Shown: positions 1-5,479 of the stretch, piece after piece
How positions within the stretch are numbered: the stretch's first letter is position 1
Layout of the letters: each line of letters starts with the position of its first letter
Assembly: GCA_963923035.1 (NCBI GenBank)
Contig: CAWUKT010000147.1
Span: 1-7,619, forward strand
Direction: 5' to 3'
Length of the DNA: 7,619 bases
Origin: CAWUKT01 sp963923035
GTDB lineage: Bacteria; Bacteroidota; Bacteroidia; J057; JADKCL01
Notes under the pieces: generated by a model
Databases searched by the model: none
What the model saw: only the letters and a program-made list of their open reading frames with translations
Told to the model about the DNA's origin: nothing
Translations under genes and position numbers: made by a program

Positions 1-17
1 TTTGGTGAGTACATTTT

Positions 18-70
18 ACGAAACGGGCAGCCCACGTCCCTTGGTCAGGGTAAGTGGGCGGGTTTTCGTT
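18..70. terminator. Imperfect hairpin downstream of the MerR-type gene
   Basis: Nested inverted repeats are visible: CCCAC (31-35) with GTGGG (54-58), inside that CCCT (38-41) with AGGG (47-50), and outside an imperfect match between ACGAAAC (18-24) and GTTTTCGT (63-70). The structure lies just beyond the stop of the leftward gene ending at 109, so it could end that transcript. There is no clear T-run on the minus-strand exit side, so a classical intrinsic terminator is not proven. Confidence 0.3.
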
Positions 71-86
71 CGTCCCCAGGTCAGGG
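35..86 (+). repeat. Two 16-nt near-identical direct repeats
   Basis: CGTCCCTTGGTCAGGG (35-50) and CGTCCCCAGGTCAGGG (71-86) differ at 2 of 16 positions and start 36 nt apart. Each is self-complementary at its ends (CCCT/AGGG in the first, CCCC/GGGG at 74-87 in the second), so each can form a small hairpin. The first nine bases of copy one, CGTCCCTTG, recur at 2873-2881 in the repeat-rich region. No function is evident. Confidence 0.45.
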
Positions 87-108
87 GTGGTATATGTGGT
101 GAGGCAAT

Positions 109-1032
109 TCATTCCTCGGAGTTGCTTTTTCGTTCGAATTGGTGCTTTATCGTGTTCTCGATCTTGGTGACGCGCCCCTTGTGCTGGACCATCGTAATGT
201 TCTGGTAATCGGCTTCGGCCAGCACGTCCACGACCTTTTTCTTCACGTCCTGACTCTTCTTCATTTCCATGCTGTCCAACTCCTCGTTCTTGTATTTGAT
301 CGTGATGGAGTCGTATTCGCCGGAGAGGACGGTTTGGAGCAAAAAAGTCTCGTTCTCGTCCAGCAACTGCAAATTGTCCATCCGCTCAAAGGACAGTTCG
401 CTGCCGAGATACTCCTTGATGATGCCGGAAACCGAAAAAGACACAAACGGCTCGTAGGACATCCGGTCAAGGAAATCGGGATGGATGGCAAACTCGGGAT
501 GTTCCTCAATCCACAGGATTTCGCCGTCAAGAAAGACCACAATGCGAATCGGGCACCGCTTGGCAATGGCATTGGCAATGAGCAATTGCAAAACAGTCAC
601 CATAATTTGCTCGTCGGCAAACACCTTTTCCCAAGCCTTCACATAGCCCTGAAACTCATCTTCCCCCGCTTCTCCCATCGCGTGGTCCATCCACGGTCCA
701 ATTCCCATCATGAGAGTAAAGAGGTCGATCAATTCGGTGGGAGTTATGACCATTTCCCGAACCTTGCGAATGAGGTCAAAGTTCAGACCCACCTGCCGCA
801 TTTGGTCCACCATTTTGATCCAGACAAAATCCACGAAGGAATAACGCCGCCATTTGGCGTCGTCGTCGCGGCGGTTCGGAATCAGCCCCTCAGTCTCCCA
901 ATAGTTAAGGACGCGGGTGGTGATGCCGGTTTCGGCCCCTTTGAACTGGACCTTGTTGAGGGCTTCGGTCAGTTCGAAGGCAGCGAGGATGGTACGTTTG
1001 CCGAAGAAATCGCGGATGTTGTCCTGACCCAT
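109..1032 (-). CDS. MerR-type HTH transcriptional regulator with long unassigned C-terminal region
   Basis: This encodes 307 aa. Residues about 36-95 fit a MerR-type winged helix: TTRVLNYWETEGLIP (helix-turn-helix and recognition region), a basic wing containing KWRRYSFVDFVWI, then a helix MVDQMRQVGLNFDLIRKVRE. MerR proteins bind inverted repeats in promoters and usually dimerise through a following coiled coil. Here the following 200 residues are instead a mixed alpha/beta region (for example IRIVVFLDGEILWIEEHPEF at 162-181) with only one extra cysteine, so it lacks an obvious metal or redox sensor motif. The protein is about twice the usual size of small MerR regulators. The ATG at 1032 is the natural start; no Shine-Dalgarno is visible, as is usual for Bacteroidota. 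It is the last of three same-strand genes. An inverted repeat sits about 20 bp upstream and may be its operator. DNA binding is well supported; ligand and targets are unknown. Confidence 0.82.
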   Translation of the reverse strand: MGQDNIRDFFGKRTILAAFELTEALNKVQFKGAETGITTRVLNYWETEGLIPNRRDDDAKWRRYSFVDFVWIKMVDQMRQVGLNFDLIRKVREMVITPTELIDLFTLMMGIGPWMDHAMGEAGEDEFQGYVKAWEKVFADEQIMVTVLQLLIANAIAKRCPIRIVVFLDGEILWIEEHPEFAIHPDFLDRMSYEPFVSFSVSGIIKEYLGSELSFERMDNLQLLDENETFLLQTVLSGEYDSITIKYKNEELDSMEMKKSQDVKKKVVDVLAEADYQNITMVQHKGRVTKIENTIKHQFERKSNSEE

Positions 1033-1050
1033 ATTTATATTACGTTATTG

Positions 1051-1068
1051 TATGAAATATGTTTCATA
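1051..1068. promoter_or_regulatory. Perfect inverted repeat upstream of the MerR-type gene, candidate operator
   Basis: TATGAAA (1051-1057) and TTTCATA (1062-1068) are perfect 7-bp arms separated by TATG, lying 19-36 bp upstream of the ATG at 1032 in an AT-rich 101-bp gap. Palindromes between promoter and start are common operators, and MerR proteins bind dyads, so autoregulation is a reasonable inference. I could not place clear -33/-7 boxes around it. Confidence 0.4.
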
Positions 1069-1133
1069 GAAACGAAAATAATAAATGAAAAGGTGAAATG
1101 AAAGTACAGCCAGAAGCTACTTTCAATTAGCAA

Positions 1134-1970
1134 TTAATCAAACAGCCTTTTCTTCTTTTCCTTCCTGCGAAGAAGTTCCAAGGCATTTTTCACCGCTACA
1201 TCCTTCATCGGATCGAACAGACTGTGATCAATGGGGTGTTTAAGGTCATAAATCTCGTCTTTGGCTTCCTCCAATTTATCCTCGGTCTTGTCCAGCTTCT
1301 TTTTCAGGTCCGCGATTTCCTCCTTCATTTCCTTCCGTTCATTGTCCCAGTCCCGCCGCTCATTCTGGTAGCTGTTCCACAAATGCAGCCCCAACAGTCC
1401 CGCTCCAATTCCTGCAATCCATTTCCAATCCAGCCCTCCGCCTTCGTCCTTGGCTGGCTTCGCAGATTCAGGCTTGATCAATGCGCCGAGGCTTTGGAGG
1501 TCGTTTTGTTCCAATGCCTTCATCATCGAAATGGAGCTTTGCATCCCGCCCCAAGCGTGGATGATCGACACGACTGCCGCCAGTGCTTCGGGAACCGTAA
1601 TAAAATCGGGATCAAGACCCGCCGCCACCAAGGGCTTTTCGATTTCAAGGGCATAAACATCCGCTCCAATAACCTTTTTCAAATCGCCTTTCCCCGTGTA
1701 TCCTGATGCTCCAAGACCTTTCCTGATGTTTCCTGAGCCTTCCAGGATGCCAACCAAGACTTTGGGATCGCCATCGTGGTCTTTGTAGGTCGAAAGCGTA
1801 TTCGTCCAGGCATTCCAAACCATTTCATCGGCTCCACTCCTCTGCTGCTCGTCTTTGGGCAGGGCTTTGAACGCTTCGATCAACTCATTGATCAGGCCAA
1901 GGCGAATGGCTGCCAGCATTCCCGCCCTGACCTTTGCCTTTTCCAGCACTGTGATTTTTGGTTTGCCCAT
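1134..1970 (-). CDS. Hypothetical protein with one membrane segment and a C-terminal coiled coil
   Basis: This encodes 278 aa that I do not recognise as a named family. The first ~170 residues are mostly soluble and helical, with a glycine-rich stretch at about 74-96 (VGILEGSGNIRKGLGASGYTG is the core). Residues 182-200 (WKWIAGIGAGLLGLHLWNS) form one likely transmembrane segment. They are followed at 202-245 by a highly charged heptad-like coiled coil (KEMKEEIADLKKKLDKTEDK and beyond) and a basic tail rich in R and K that ends KKKRLFD. The ATG at 1970 begins one base after the stop of the preceding gene (1972-1974), so the two are almost certainly co-transcribed and probably translationally coupled. 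The basic tail could contact nucleic acid or acidic lipid. A role in membrane tethering of a partner is speculation from architecture. Confidence 0.72.
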   Translation of the reverse strand: MGKPKITVLEKAKVRAGMLAAIRLGLINELIEAFKALPKDEQQRSGADEMVWNAWTNTLSTYKDHDGDPKVLVGILEGSGNIRKGLGASGYTGKGDLKKVIGADVYALEIEKPLVAAGLDPDFITVPEALAAVVSIIHAWGGMQSSISMMKALEQNDLQSLGALIKPESAKPAKDEGGGLDWKWIAGIGAGLLGLHLWNSYQNERRDWDNERKEMKEEIADLKKKLDKTEDKLEEAKDEIYDLKHPIDHSLFDPMKDVAVKNALELLRRKEKKKRLFD

Positions 1971-1971
1971 C

Positions 1972-2502
1972 TCAGTCGATCAGTTTTTTGTATTCCACCA
2001 GGAGTTCGCCGTTTTCGTCCGCCCAGGAATTGGGGAAGTACCAGCCGCCGCGCTTGCGGGGAAGGTCATAGCGTTTGATTCGTCCTCTCGACAAGCCTTG
2101 ACTCAAATCGACGGAGAGGGACTGTTTGTAGGCGTCCATTTCCCAATCTTCAATCGGCTCGACTTCGCCCATACAAGCCGCAATTTCCCGCAATTGAAGG
2201 GGGCGACCTTCACGCTTGATGAACCAGATGGCCTTGTCGATGCGGGGACCTTTGTGCGGGAAGCCTTTTAGGCTTTTGCTTTGCTGGTTCTCTTTGTCCA
2301 TGCCCCTATCCTTTATCAGTCCCATTTCCAAGGCTTTCAGCTTGGATCGCTGTTCTTCGAGGAGCTTTTCGAGCATCTGGACCATGAGGGAGCGGTATCG
2401 GTACTCGGATTTTCGTAAATCGTGGTCCTTGGGGACCAGATCGAAGTCCTTCATGATCTCTTCGAGGACTCTTTGGGCGTGTTGATCGGGGTTTTGAGGC
2501 AT
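1972..2502 (-). CDS. Putative winged-helix DNA-binding protein, first gene of the three-gene cluster
   Basis: This encodes 176 aa. The N-terminal ~65 residues are helical and charged (SLMVQMLEKLLEEQRSKLKA at 38-57) and may form a coiled coil. Residues about 86-160 resemble a winged helix of the HARE-HTH type: a first helix RIDKAIWFIKREGRPLQLREIA, then a helix SLSVDLSQGLSRGRIKRYDL, then a wing-like turn RGGWYFPNSW. In that fold the phrase 'REGRPLQLREIA' is the typical turn into helix 2, and 'GLSRGRIKRY' the end of the recognition helix. This assignment is by eye and needs a profile search. The ATG at 2502 has no strong ribosome-binding site. A Bacteroidota-type promoter box lies about 60 bp upstream. 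It is followed after 1 nt by the membrane/coiled-coil gene. Confidence 0.7.
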   Translation of the reverse strand: MPQNPDQHAQRVLEEIMKDFDLVPKDHDLRKSEYRYRSLMVQMLEKLLEEQRSKLKALEMGLIKDRGMDKENQQSKSLKGFPHKGPRIDKAIWFIKREGRPLQLREIAACMGEVEPIEDWEMDAYKQSLSVDLSQGLSRGRIKRYDLPRKRGGWYFPNSWADENGELLVEYKKLID

Positions 2503-2552
2503 GTTTTAGATGTCTGACGGGGTTGCAATCCAATTTGGGTTCATTTATAAAT

Positions 2553-2571
2553 AATCTATACCAAATCTATA
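2553..2571 (-). promoter_or_regulatory. Candidate Bacteroidota promoter with paired 8-bp direct repeats
   Basis: Read on the minus strand, TAGATTTG (2569-2562) matches the Bacteroidota -7 consensus TAnnTTTG, about 60 bp upstream of the ATG at 2502. I see no good TTTG -33 box at the expected spacing. The site overlaps two copies of AATCTATA (+ strand, 2553-2560 and 2564-2571) spaced 11 bp, one helical turn apart, which could be a regulator binding site covering the promoter. Confidence 0.4.
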
Positions 2572-2768
2572 AATAGTTTTGGACTGATTTCTACTAGGTT
2601 CTTGAAAGATTTAGAAGGGTCTTGAGGCCATCTTTTTTTTCATCTTCTTCCCATCATTCTTCATCCTGCAATATGGTTAGACCGGAAAAACTCCATCTTC
2701 GAATTCATCCGTTTCACCCCGTATCTATCCAGAATTGTGCTGAATTCTGTGATTGGAAGCGGGTCGCT
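2572..2768. other. Non-coding AT-rich stretch, no gene seen
   Basis: The short open frames that cross this stretch have no recognisable domains, start in no sensible context and look like chance. It contains a poly-T run near 2632-2640 and two GAATTC-containing phrases near 2701 and 2742. It separates the promoter of the leftward cluster from the decamer-repeat region. Confidence 0.4.
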
Positions 2769-2808
2769 ACGAATCACGACGTTTGGCAACGTTTCGGTAC
2801 GTTCGGGA
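2769..2808 (+). repeat. Degenerate 10-nt tandem repeat, block 1
   Basis: ACG recurs at 2769, 2779, 2789 and 2799, exactly 10 nt apart, with similar following bases (ACGTTTGGCA, ACGTTTCGGT, ACGTTCGGGA). The 13-mer ACGTTTGGCAACG (2779-2791) is found again at 3001-3013. Because the period is not a multiple of three, this is not a peptide repeat. Confidence 0.55.
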
Positions 2809-2870
2809 ATTGGGGTTTATCGAGAAAGTCGCCACAATTGAGACGCAATTTAAAAATGTCTCCATTTTGG

Positions 2871-2935
2871 ATCGTCCCTTGATGTTCCCGCAGATTTCGG
2901 GATCGGCCCCTGATCGTCCCGTAACCGTCCCGAAG
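2871..2935 (-). repeat. Degenerate decamer-like repeat, block 2, opposite strand
   Basis: On the plus strand this block repeats CGTCCC/TGTTCCC phrases (2873, 2883, 2915, 2926), i.e. GGGACG/GGGAACA on the minus strand at spacings of 10-11 nt. It resembles the flanking ACG/GGGA blocks in reverse orientation, so blocks 1 and 3 could pair with it in single-stranded form. The match is looser than in block 3. Confidence 0.35.
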
Positions 2936-2990
2936 TGGTATTGTATCGGGAAGGGCGACTTTTTCGGGATTTTGGGGAATTCGCGGAAGC

Positions 2991-3060
2991 GCGCTTGGGA
3001 ACGTTTGGCAACGAATCGGCACGAATGGGAACGTTTGGATACGTTGAGGGACGTCTGATG
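2991..3060 (+). repeat. 10-nt tandem repeat, block 3 (clearest)
   Basis: Six consecutive decamers starting at 3001, 3011, 3021, 3031, 3041 and 3051 all begin ACG, and several carry GG at the same place: ACGTTTGGCA, ACGAATCGGC, ACGAATGGGA, ACGTTTGGAT, ACGTTGAGGG, ACGTCTGATG. The preceding decamer at 2991 (GCGCTTGGGA) is a weaker copy. G-runs continue loosely to about 3100. The exact 10-nt register is close to the DNA helical repeat. No family name is known to me. Confidence 0.6.
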
Positions 3061-3140
3061 AGGTTGGGCATGGTGGATTTTTGATGTGGGATCATTGCGG
3101 GATGGTTCAGATTCGATTCGGGGACCGTTCCAGGACGAAT

Positions 3141-3171
3141 ACCAGCCCCACCCGGGCGGGTAGAGGCTGGT
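3141..3171. repeat. Strong GC-rich hairpin beside the intron 3' junction
   Basis: ACCAGCC (3141-3147) pairs perfectly with GGCTGGT (3165-3171), and internal ACCC/GGGT can extend the stem around a 4-nt loop. It begins six bases beyond the 3' end of the group II intron, in the 3' exon (minus-strand sense). It may be a terminator or recombination structure belonging to the intron target. No T-run follows on the minus strand (ATTCG). Confidence 0.55.
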
Positions 3172-3177
3172 AACAAT

Positions 3178-3217
3178 GTCGAGTAGATAAAAGGATTTTC
3201 ACCTCAAATCCCTCACA
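3178..3217 (-). ncRNA. Group II intron domain VI and 3' splice end
   Basis: After domain V, GGATTT and AAATCC form a 6-bp stem around a GAGGTGA loop, followed by TTTTATCTACTCGAC. The A seven bases from the 3' end (position 3184) is the likely branch-point adenosine, judged from its distance; the bulge itself is not certain from sequence alone. Confidence 0.65.
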
Positions 3218-3251
3218 GAACCGTACGCGACAGTCTCCCGTCATACGGCTC
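3218..3251 (-). ncRNA. Group II intron domain V, catalytic hairpin
   Basis: These 34 nt fold exactly as domain V. The lower stem is GAGCCGTA with TACGGTTC plus a T-G pair, a 2-nt CG bulge follows, and the upper stem is GACGG with CTGTC closed by a GAGA (GNRA-type) tetraloop. The AGC catalytic triad is present near the 5' side of the stem. All the elements expected for catalysis are intact, which supports an active ribozyme. Confidence 0.92.
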
Positions 3252-3271
3252 TTCTCATTCAGTCATTTTGT

Positions 3272-4510
3272 TCAGGGTGGGAACCCAAAACTCCAGTGGG
3301 CAAACAATTGGGGTTGCGCTTGTGCAACTCTTCGGAGCCAGCGAATGGCGCCTTTCTTGTTGTGCCGATACTGTTTGTACCGATTGGTCACCCATTTCAG
3401 CAGGCGTTGGTTCAGGTTGTAACACAGTCCCCTTAGGGCTGAAGGCCGGAACCTGCCGTAGTAATTCAGCCACCCTCTGAGTTTGGGGTTGAGTTTGCGG
3501 GCAATTTCTTCGATGGTCGCATTGGTCCACCGGTGAATTTGCAAGTTCCGCAACTCACGGCTGATTTTACGTTTGGCTGCCTGACTAATAGCAGGTCCAA
3601 AACCCAGGATCAATTCACCTCGTCGGGTTTTCACCCTCCGTGGCTGGAATGTGTATTCCAGAAAGGTAAACTGCACATTGTCAAAGGGCTGCTCCCGGTT
3701 GATCCGTCGGCAGTACACCAGTTGGGTCTTTTCAGGGTGGAGTTCCAGTTTGCACCGGTGCATCCGTTTCCTGATTTGCTCCAACAGTGTCGCTGCCTCA
3801 CGGTGGGAACTGCAATGCACGACAATGTCATCTGCATACCGCTCAAAAGGCGCAGCCGGAAATTCCCGCTGCATCCATTGATCGAAAGCATGGTGCAGGA
3901 AAATATTGGCCAGCAACGGACTGATTACAGCTCCCTGTGGACTGCCCATCGTTCGCGATGCGAGGGAGCCGTCCGTTTGTTGGACGGGAGCCTTCAGCCA
4001 GCGCTCAATGTACATCAGTACCCATTTTTCCTGTGTATGCTTCCTGACGGCGTGCATCAACAAATGGTGATCGAGGGTATCAAAGAACTTGCGGAGGTCG
4101 AGGTCCAGTACCCAGGGCATTTTCCAGCACCTGTCTTTGGTAAGGGCAAGGGCCATGTGTGCACTCCGGCCGGGACGGTACCCGTAGGAATCGGGATGGA
4201 ACAAGGGCTCCACCTTCGGCTCCAGGTGCTGCCGGACCACCATTTGGGCCACCCGGTCTCCCACAGTCGGAATACCCAGCTTTCGCTGGCTTCCGTCTTT
4301 CTTGGGAATCTTCACCTCCCGGACAGGCGGGGGAAAGTAGCTCCCCGAACTGAGCCGGTTCCAGAGCTTGTAGAGTTGGTTTTTAAGGTCGGCGTCGAAT
4401 GCTTCGATGCTGATCCCGTCAACTCCTGCACTGCCCCGGTTGGCCCGCACCCGTTGATAGGCTTCCCAGACCTGCATTTTGCCAATCGGTATTGACTTGG
4501 TTTGACGCAT
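3272..4510 (-). CDS. ltrA: Group II intron-encoded reverse transcriptase/maturase
   Basis: This encodes 412 aa. It copies the intron RNA into DNA at the target site and helps the intron fold and splice. N-terminal RT0 features (VRANRGSAGVDGISIEAF, 21-38) lead into the RT domain: SYGYRPGRSAH (108-118), DLDLRKFFDTLDH (136-148, catalytic Asp138), GSPQGAVISPLLANIF (189-204) and YADD (225-228, catalytic Asp227/228). The maturase (X) domain includes LRGWLNYYGRF (344-354). The protein ends soon after, at WSFGFPP, so there is no H-N-H endonuclease domain, as in several endonuclease-less lineages. The usual FLGYTF motif reads FLEYTF (Glu285), a one-base change. The ATG at 4510 has a strong Shine-Dalgarno, unlike host genes here. 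Length is normal for this group and no frameshift is seen. The intron class was not assigned. Confidence 0.95.
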   Translation of the reverse strand: MRQTKSIPIGKMQVWEAYQRVRANRGSAGVDGISIEAFDADLKNQLYKLWNRLSSGSYFPPPVREVKIPKKDGSQRKLGIPTVGDRVAQMVVRQHLEPKVEPLFHPDSYGYRPGRSAHMALALTKDRCWKMPWVLDLDLRKFFDTLDHHLLMHAVRKHTQEKWVLMYIERWLKAPVQQTDGSLASRTMGSPQGAVISPLLANIFLHHAFDQWMQREFPAAPFERYADDIVVHCSSHREAATLLEQIRKRMHRCKLELHPEKTQLVYCRRINREQPFDNVQFTFLEYTFQPRRVKTRRGELILGFGPAISQAAKRKISRELRNLQIHRWTNATIEEIARKLNPKLRGWLNYYGRFRPSALRGLCYNLNQRLLKWVTNRYKQYRHNKKGAIRWLRRVAQAQPQLFAHWSFGFPP

Positions 4511-4515
4511 TTAAT

Positions 4516-4522
4516 CCTCCTT
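4516..4522 (-). promoter_or_regulatory. Strong ribosome-binding site of the maturase
   Basis: AAGGAGG on the minus strand ends five bases before the ATG at 4510. It fixes this start and contrasts with neighbouring host genes, which lack such a site; this fits a horizontally mobile element. Confidence 0.75.
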
Positions 4523-4792
4523 CAAAATGAAGTTGTTAAAAGGCACAAACGATTGAATGAGTCGGCTCCTTCGCTCCTGCCCGCTTTCACGGGCGATCAT
4601 CACTACTACGGGTCGATCCGCCACAACACGCCGCATTGGTACTTTCGGCCTCTTTGCCACAGCAAATTGTGCCTTTTCCCTTCGCATCGGCGGGCTGCTT
4701 CTCCTGTTCCATAAGTAAGCCTGCATACTGGTCGCGCCACCTACATGCCGGACACCGCACAGCCAGCCTTCAGAACTGCCGCTGTACTGCTC

Positions 4793-4816
4793 CCGGGGAA
4801 CTGTTGATCTCCCCGG
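4793..4816 (-). ncRNA. EBS1 stem-loop of intron domain I
   Basis: CCGGGGA (4816-4810) and TCCCCGG (4799-4793) form a 7-bp stem closing a 10-nt loop, GATCAACAGT. The loop contains CAACAG, the exact complement of CTGTTG at the 5' exon end (5107-5102). Presentation of EBS1 in a hairpin loop is the classic group II arrangement. Confidence 0.8.
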
Positions 4817-5101
4817 TTTTGATGCCACAGTGGTTCCTTTCGACACTTCATCAGTGGTTCACTTGCGTTCGCCTCCTGTATGCGCACCTGACTCTTTGAA
4901 GAGCCTTTTCCTGATCGCTCAGTACCATTCAGCTTACCAAACAGCACCATCAGGTGGTTTGGTGGCGGTTCCTGATCACCGCCACCGGAGGGCCTGCCTC
5001 CATCTTACTTACAGCATGTAAAAGAACTGGTGTCTTGAAGGCTGCGGACTTCGACGCCCGCAAGCCTTCGCAACAGCGAGTCCTGTCACTTCAGGACACA
5101 C

Positions 5102-5107
5102 CAACAG
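5102..5107 (-). other. IBS1, exon binding site for the intron
   Basis: The last six bases of the 5' exon, CTGTTG on the minus strand, are fully complementary to the EBS1 loop at 4801-4806. This is the recognition sequence for splicing and probably for insertion. An IBS2/EBS2 pair was looked for and not found convincingly. Confidence 0.75.
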
Positions 5108-5479
5108 AGAAACGCCGTCCCGATTAGATAATGGTGGGACAGTAGAATAAAAAGGAGATAATTAAAACAGTTGAAACTCTATGACTTAACGATGTCGAAC
5201 TTTTATCGGCTAATTTTCATTGAGTCTACAAGGGAAGGAGTGTTTCCAGGTCGGTTCATGATGATCTGACATTCCCCTCGCTGGCTGAACACTCCTTCAA
5301 TATGGTAAAAGAACGATTAGGTGCGAAGTGGCAATGTTTAGATTGACAGTTGCAAAAAGCATGGAATGCGATCATTTCGCAAAATCAATACTATCAAAAA
5401 TTTAGTCGCGGTTTTGTGATGTGGATTCGCTATCTTGGTCCATCGCCCTTTCGTTATTCTCTGCTAAACCAATTTCTCT
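5108..5479. other. Non-coding stretch between the intron and the 496-aa gene
   Basis: No convincing gene is present. The left edge (CGGGACGG on the minus strand, near 5115-5122) resembles the GGGACG phrases of the repeat blocks, suggesting the repeat region originally continued here before the intron entered. A long hairpin occupies 5234-5298. Bases 5300-5479 are AT-rich and should hold the promoter of the plus-strand gene, but I see only partial matches to TAnnTTTG (for example TATCTTGG near 5430), without a well-spaced -33 box. Confidence 0.4.
5234..5298. repeat. 65-nt hairpin with 11-bp perfect outer arms
   Basis: GAAGGAGTGTT (5234-5244) is the exact reverse complement of AACACTCCTTC (5288-5298). 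CCAG (5246-5249) and CTGG (5281-5284) extend the stem after a small internal loop, leaving a 31-nt loop. It could be an RNA structure, a terminator for leftward or rightward transcription, or a tiny inverted-repeat element. No flanking target duplication is obvious. Confidence 0.55.

Larger units (their letters stand above)
3178..5101 (-). mobile_element. Complete group II intron (retroelement), about 1924 nt
   Basis: This is a self-splicing retroelement. It starts at 5101 with GTGTG (the group II 5' consensus is GUGYG) and ends at 3178 with CTACTCGAC, matching the expected AY 3' end. The ~590-nt leader (5101-4511) is rich in stems, e.g. GGTGGCGGT/ACCGCCACC (4961-4969 with 4978-4986), as expected for domains I-III. 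The maturase ORF follows, then domain V and VI. EBS1 CAACAG (4806-4801) pairs with the last six bases of the 5' exon, CTGTTG (5107-5102). The base before EBS1, T, would pair with the first 3'-exon base, A (3177), as a delta-delta' contact. These agreements fix both ends. The 3' end could shift two bases (an alternative AT end). It lies between genes, inside or beside the decamer-repeat region. Confidence 0.88.

Noticed and set aside
139..1101. 320-aa open frame on the plus strand opposite the MerR-type gene
   Set aside because: It is antisense to a gene with a clear MerR fold, has a histidine- and leucine-rich low-sense composition and no domain.
2753..3058. 101-aa plus-strand frame with repeated RLAT/ERL phrases
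   Set aside because: The apparent peptide similarity comes from the 10-nt DNA repeat; the period is not a multiple of three and there is no credible start or domain.
2769..3060. CRISPR array
   Set aside because: Units are 10 nt, degenerate and contiguous, without spacers of constant length, and no cas gene is near.
3533..4495. 320-aa plus-strand open frame opposite the maturase
   Set aside because: It is the shadow of the reverse transcriptase gene, whose motifs are unmistakable on the minus strand.
4511..4846. 111-aa minus-strand frame just upstream of the maturase
   Set aside because: It lies in the structured intron leader and covers the EBS1 hairpin; the constraint there is on RNA structure, not protein.
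4961..4986. GGTGGCGGT/ACCGCCACC hairpin as an intrinsic terminator
   Set aside because: It lies inside the intron leader, has no T-run, and is best explained as a domain I stem.
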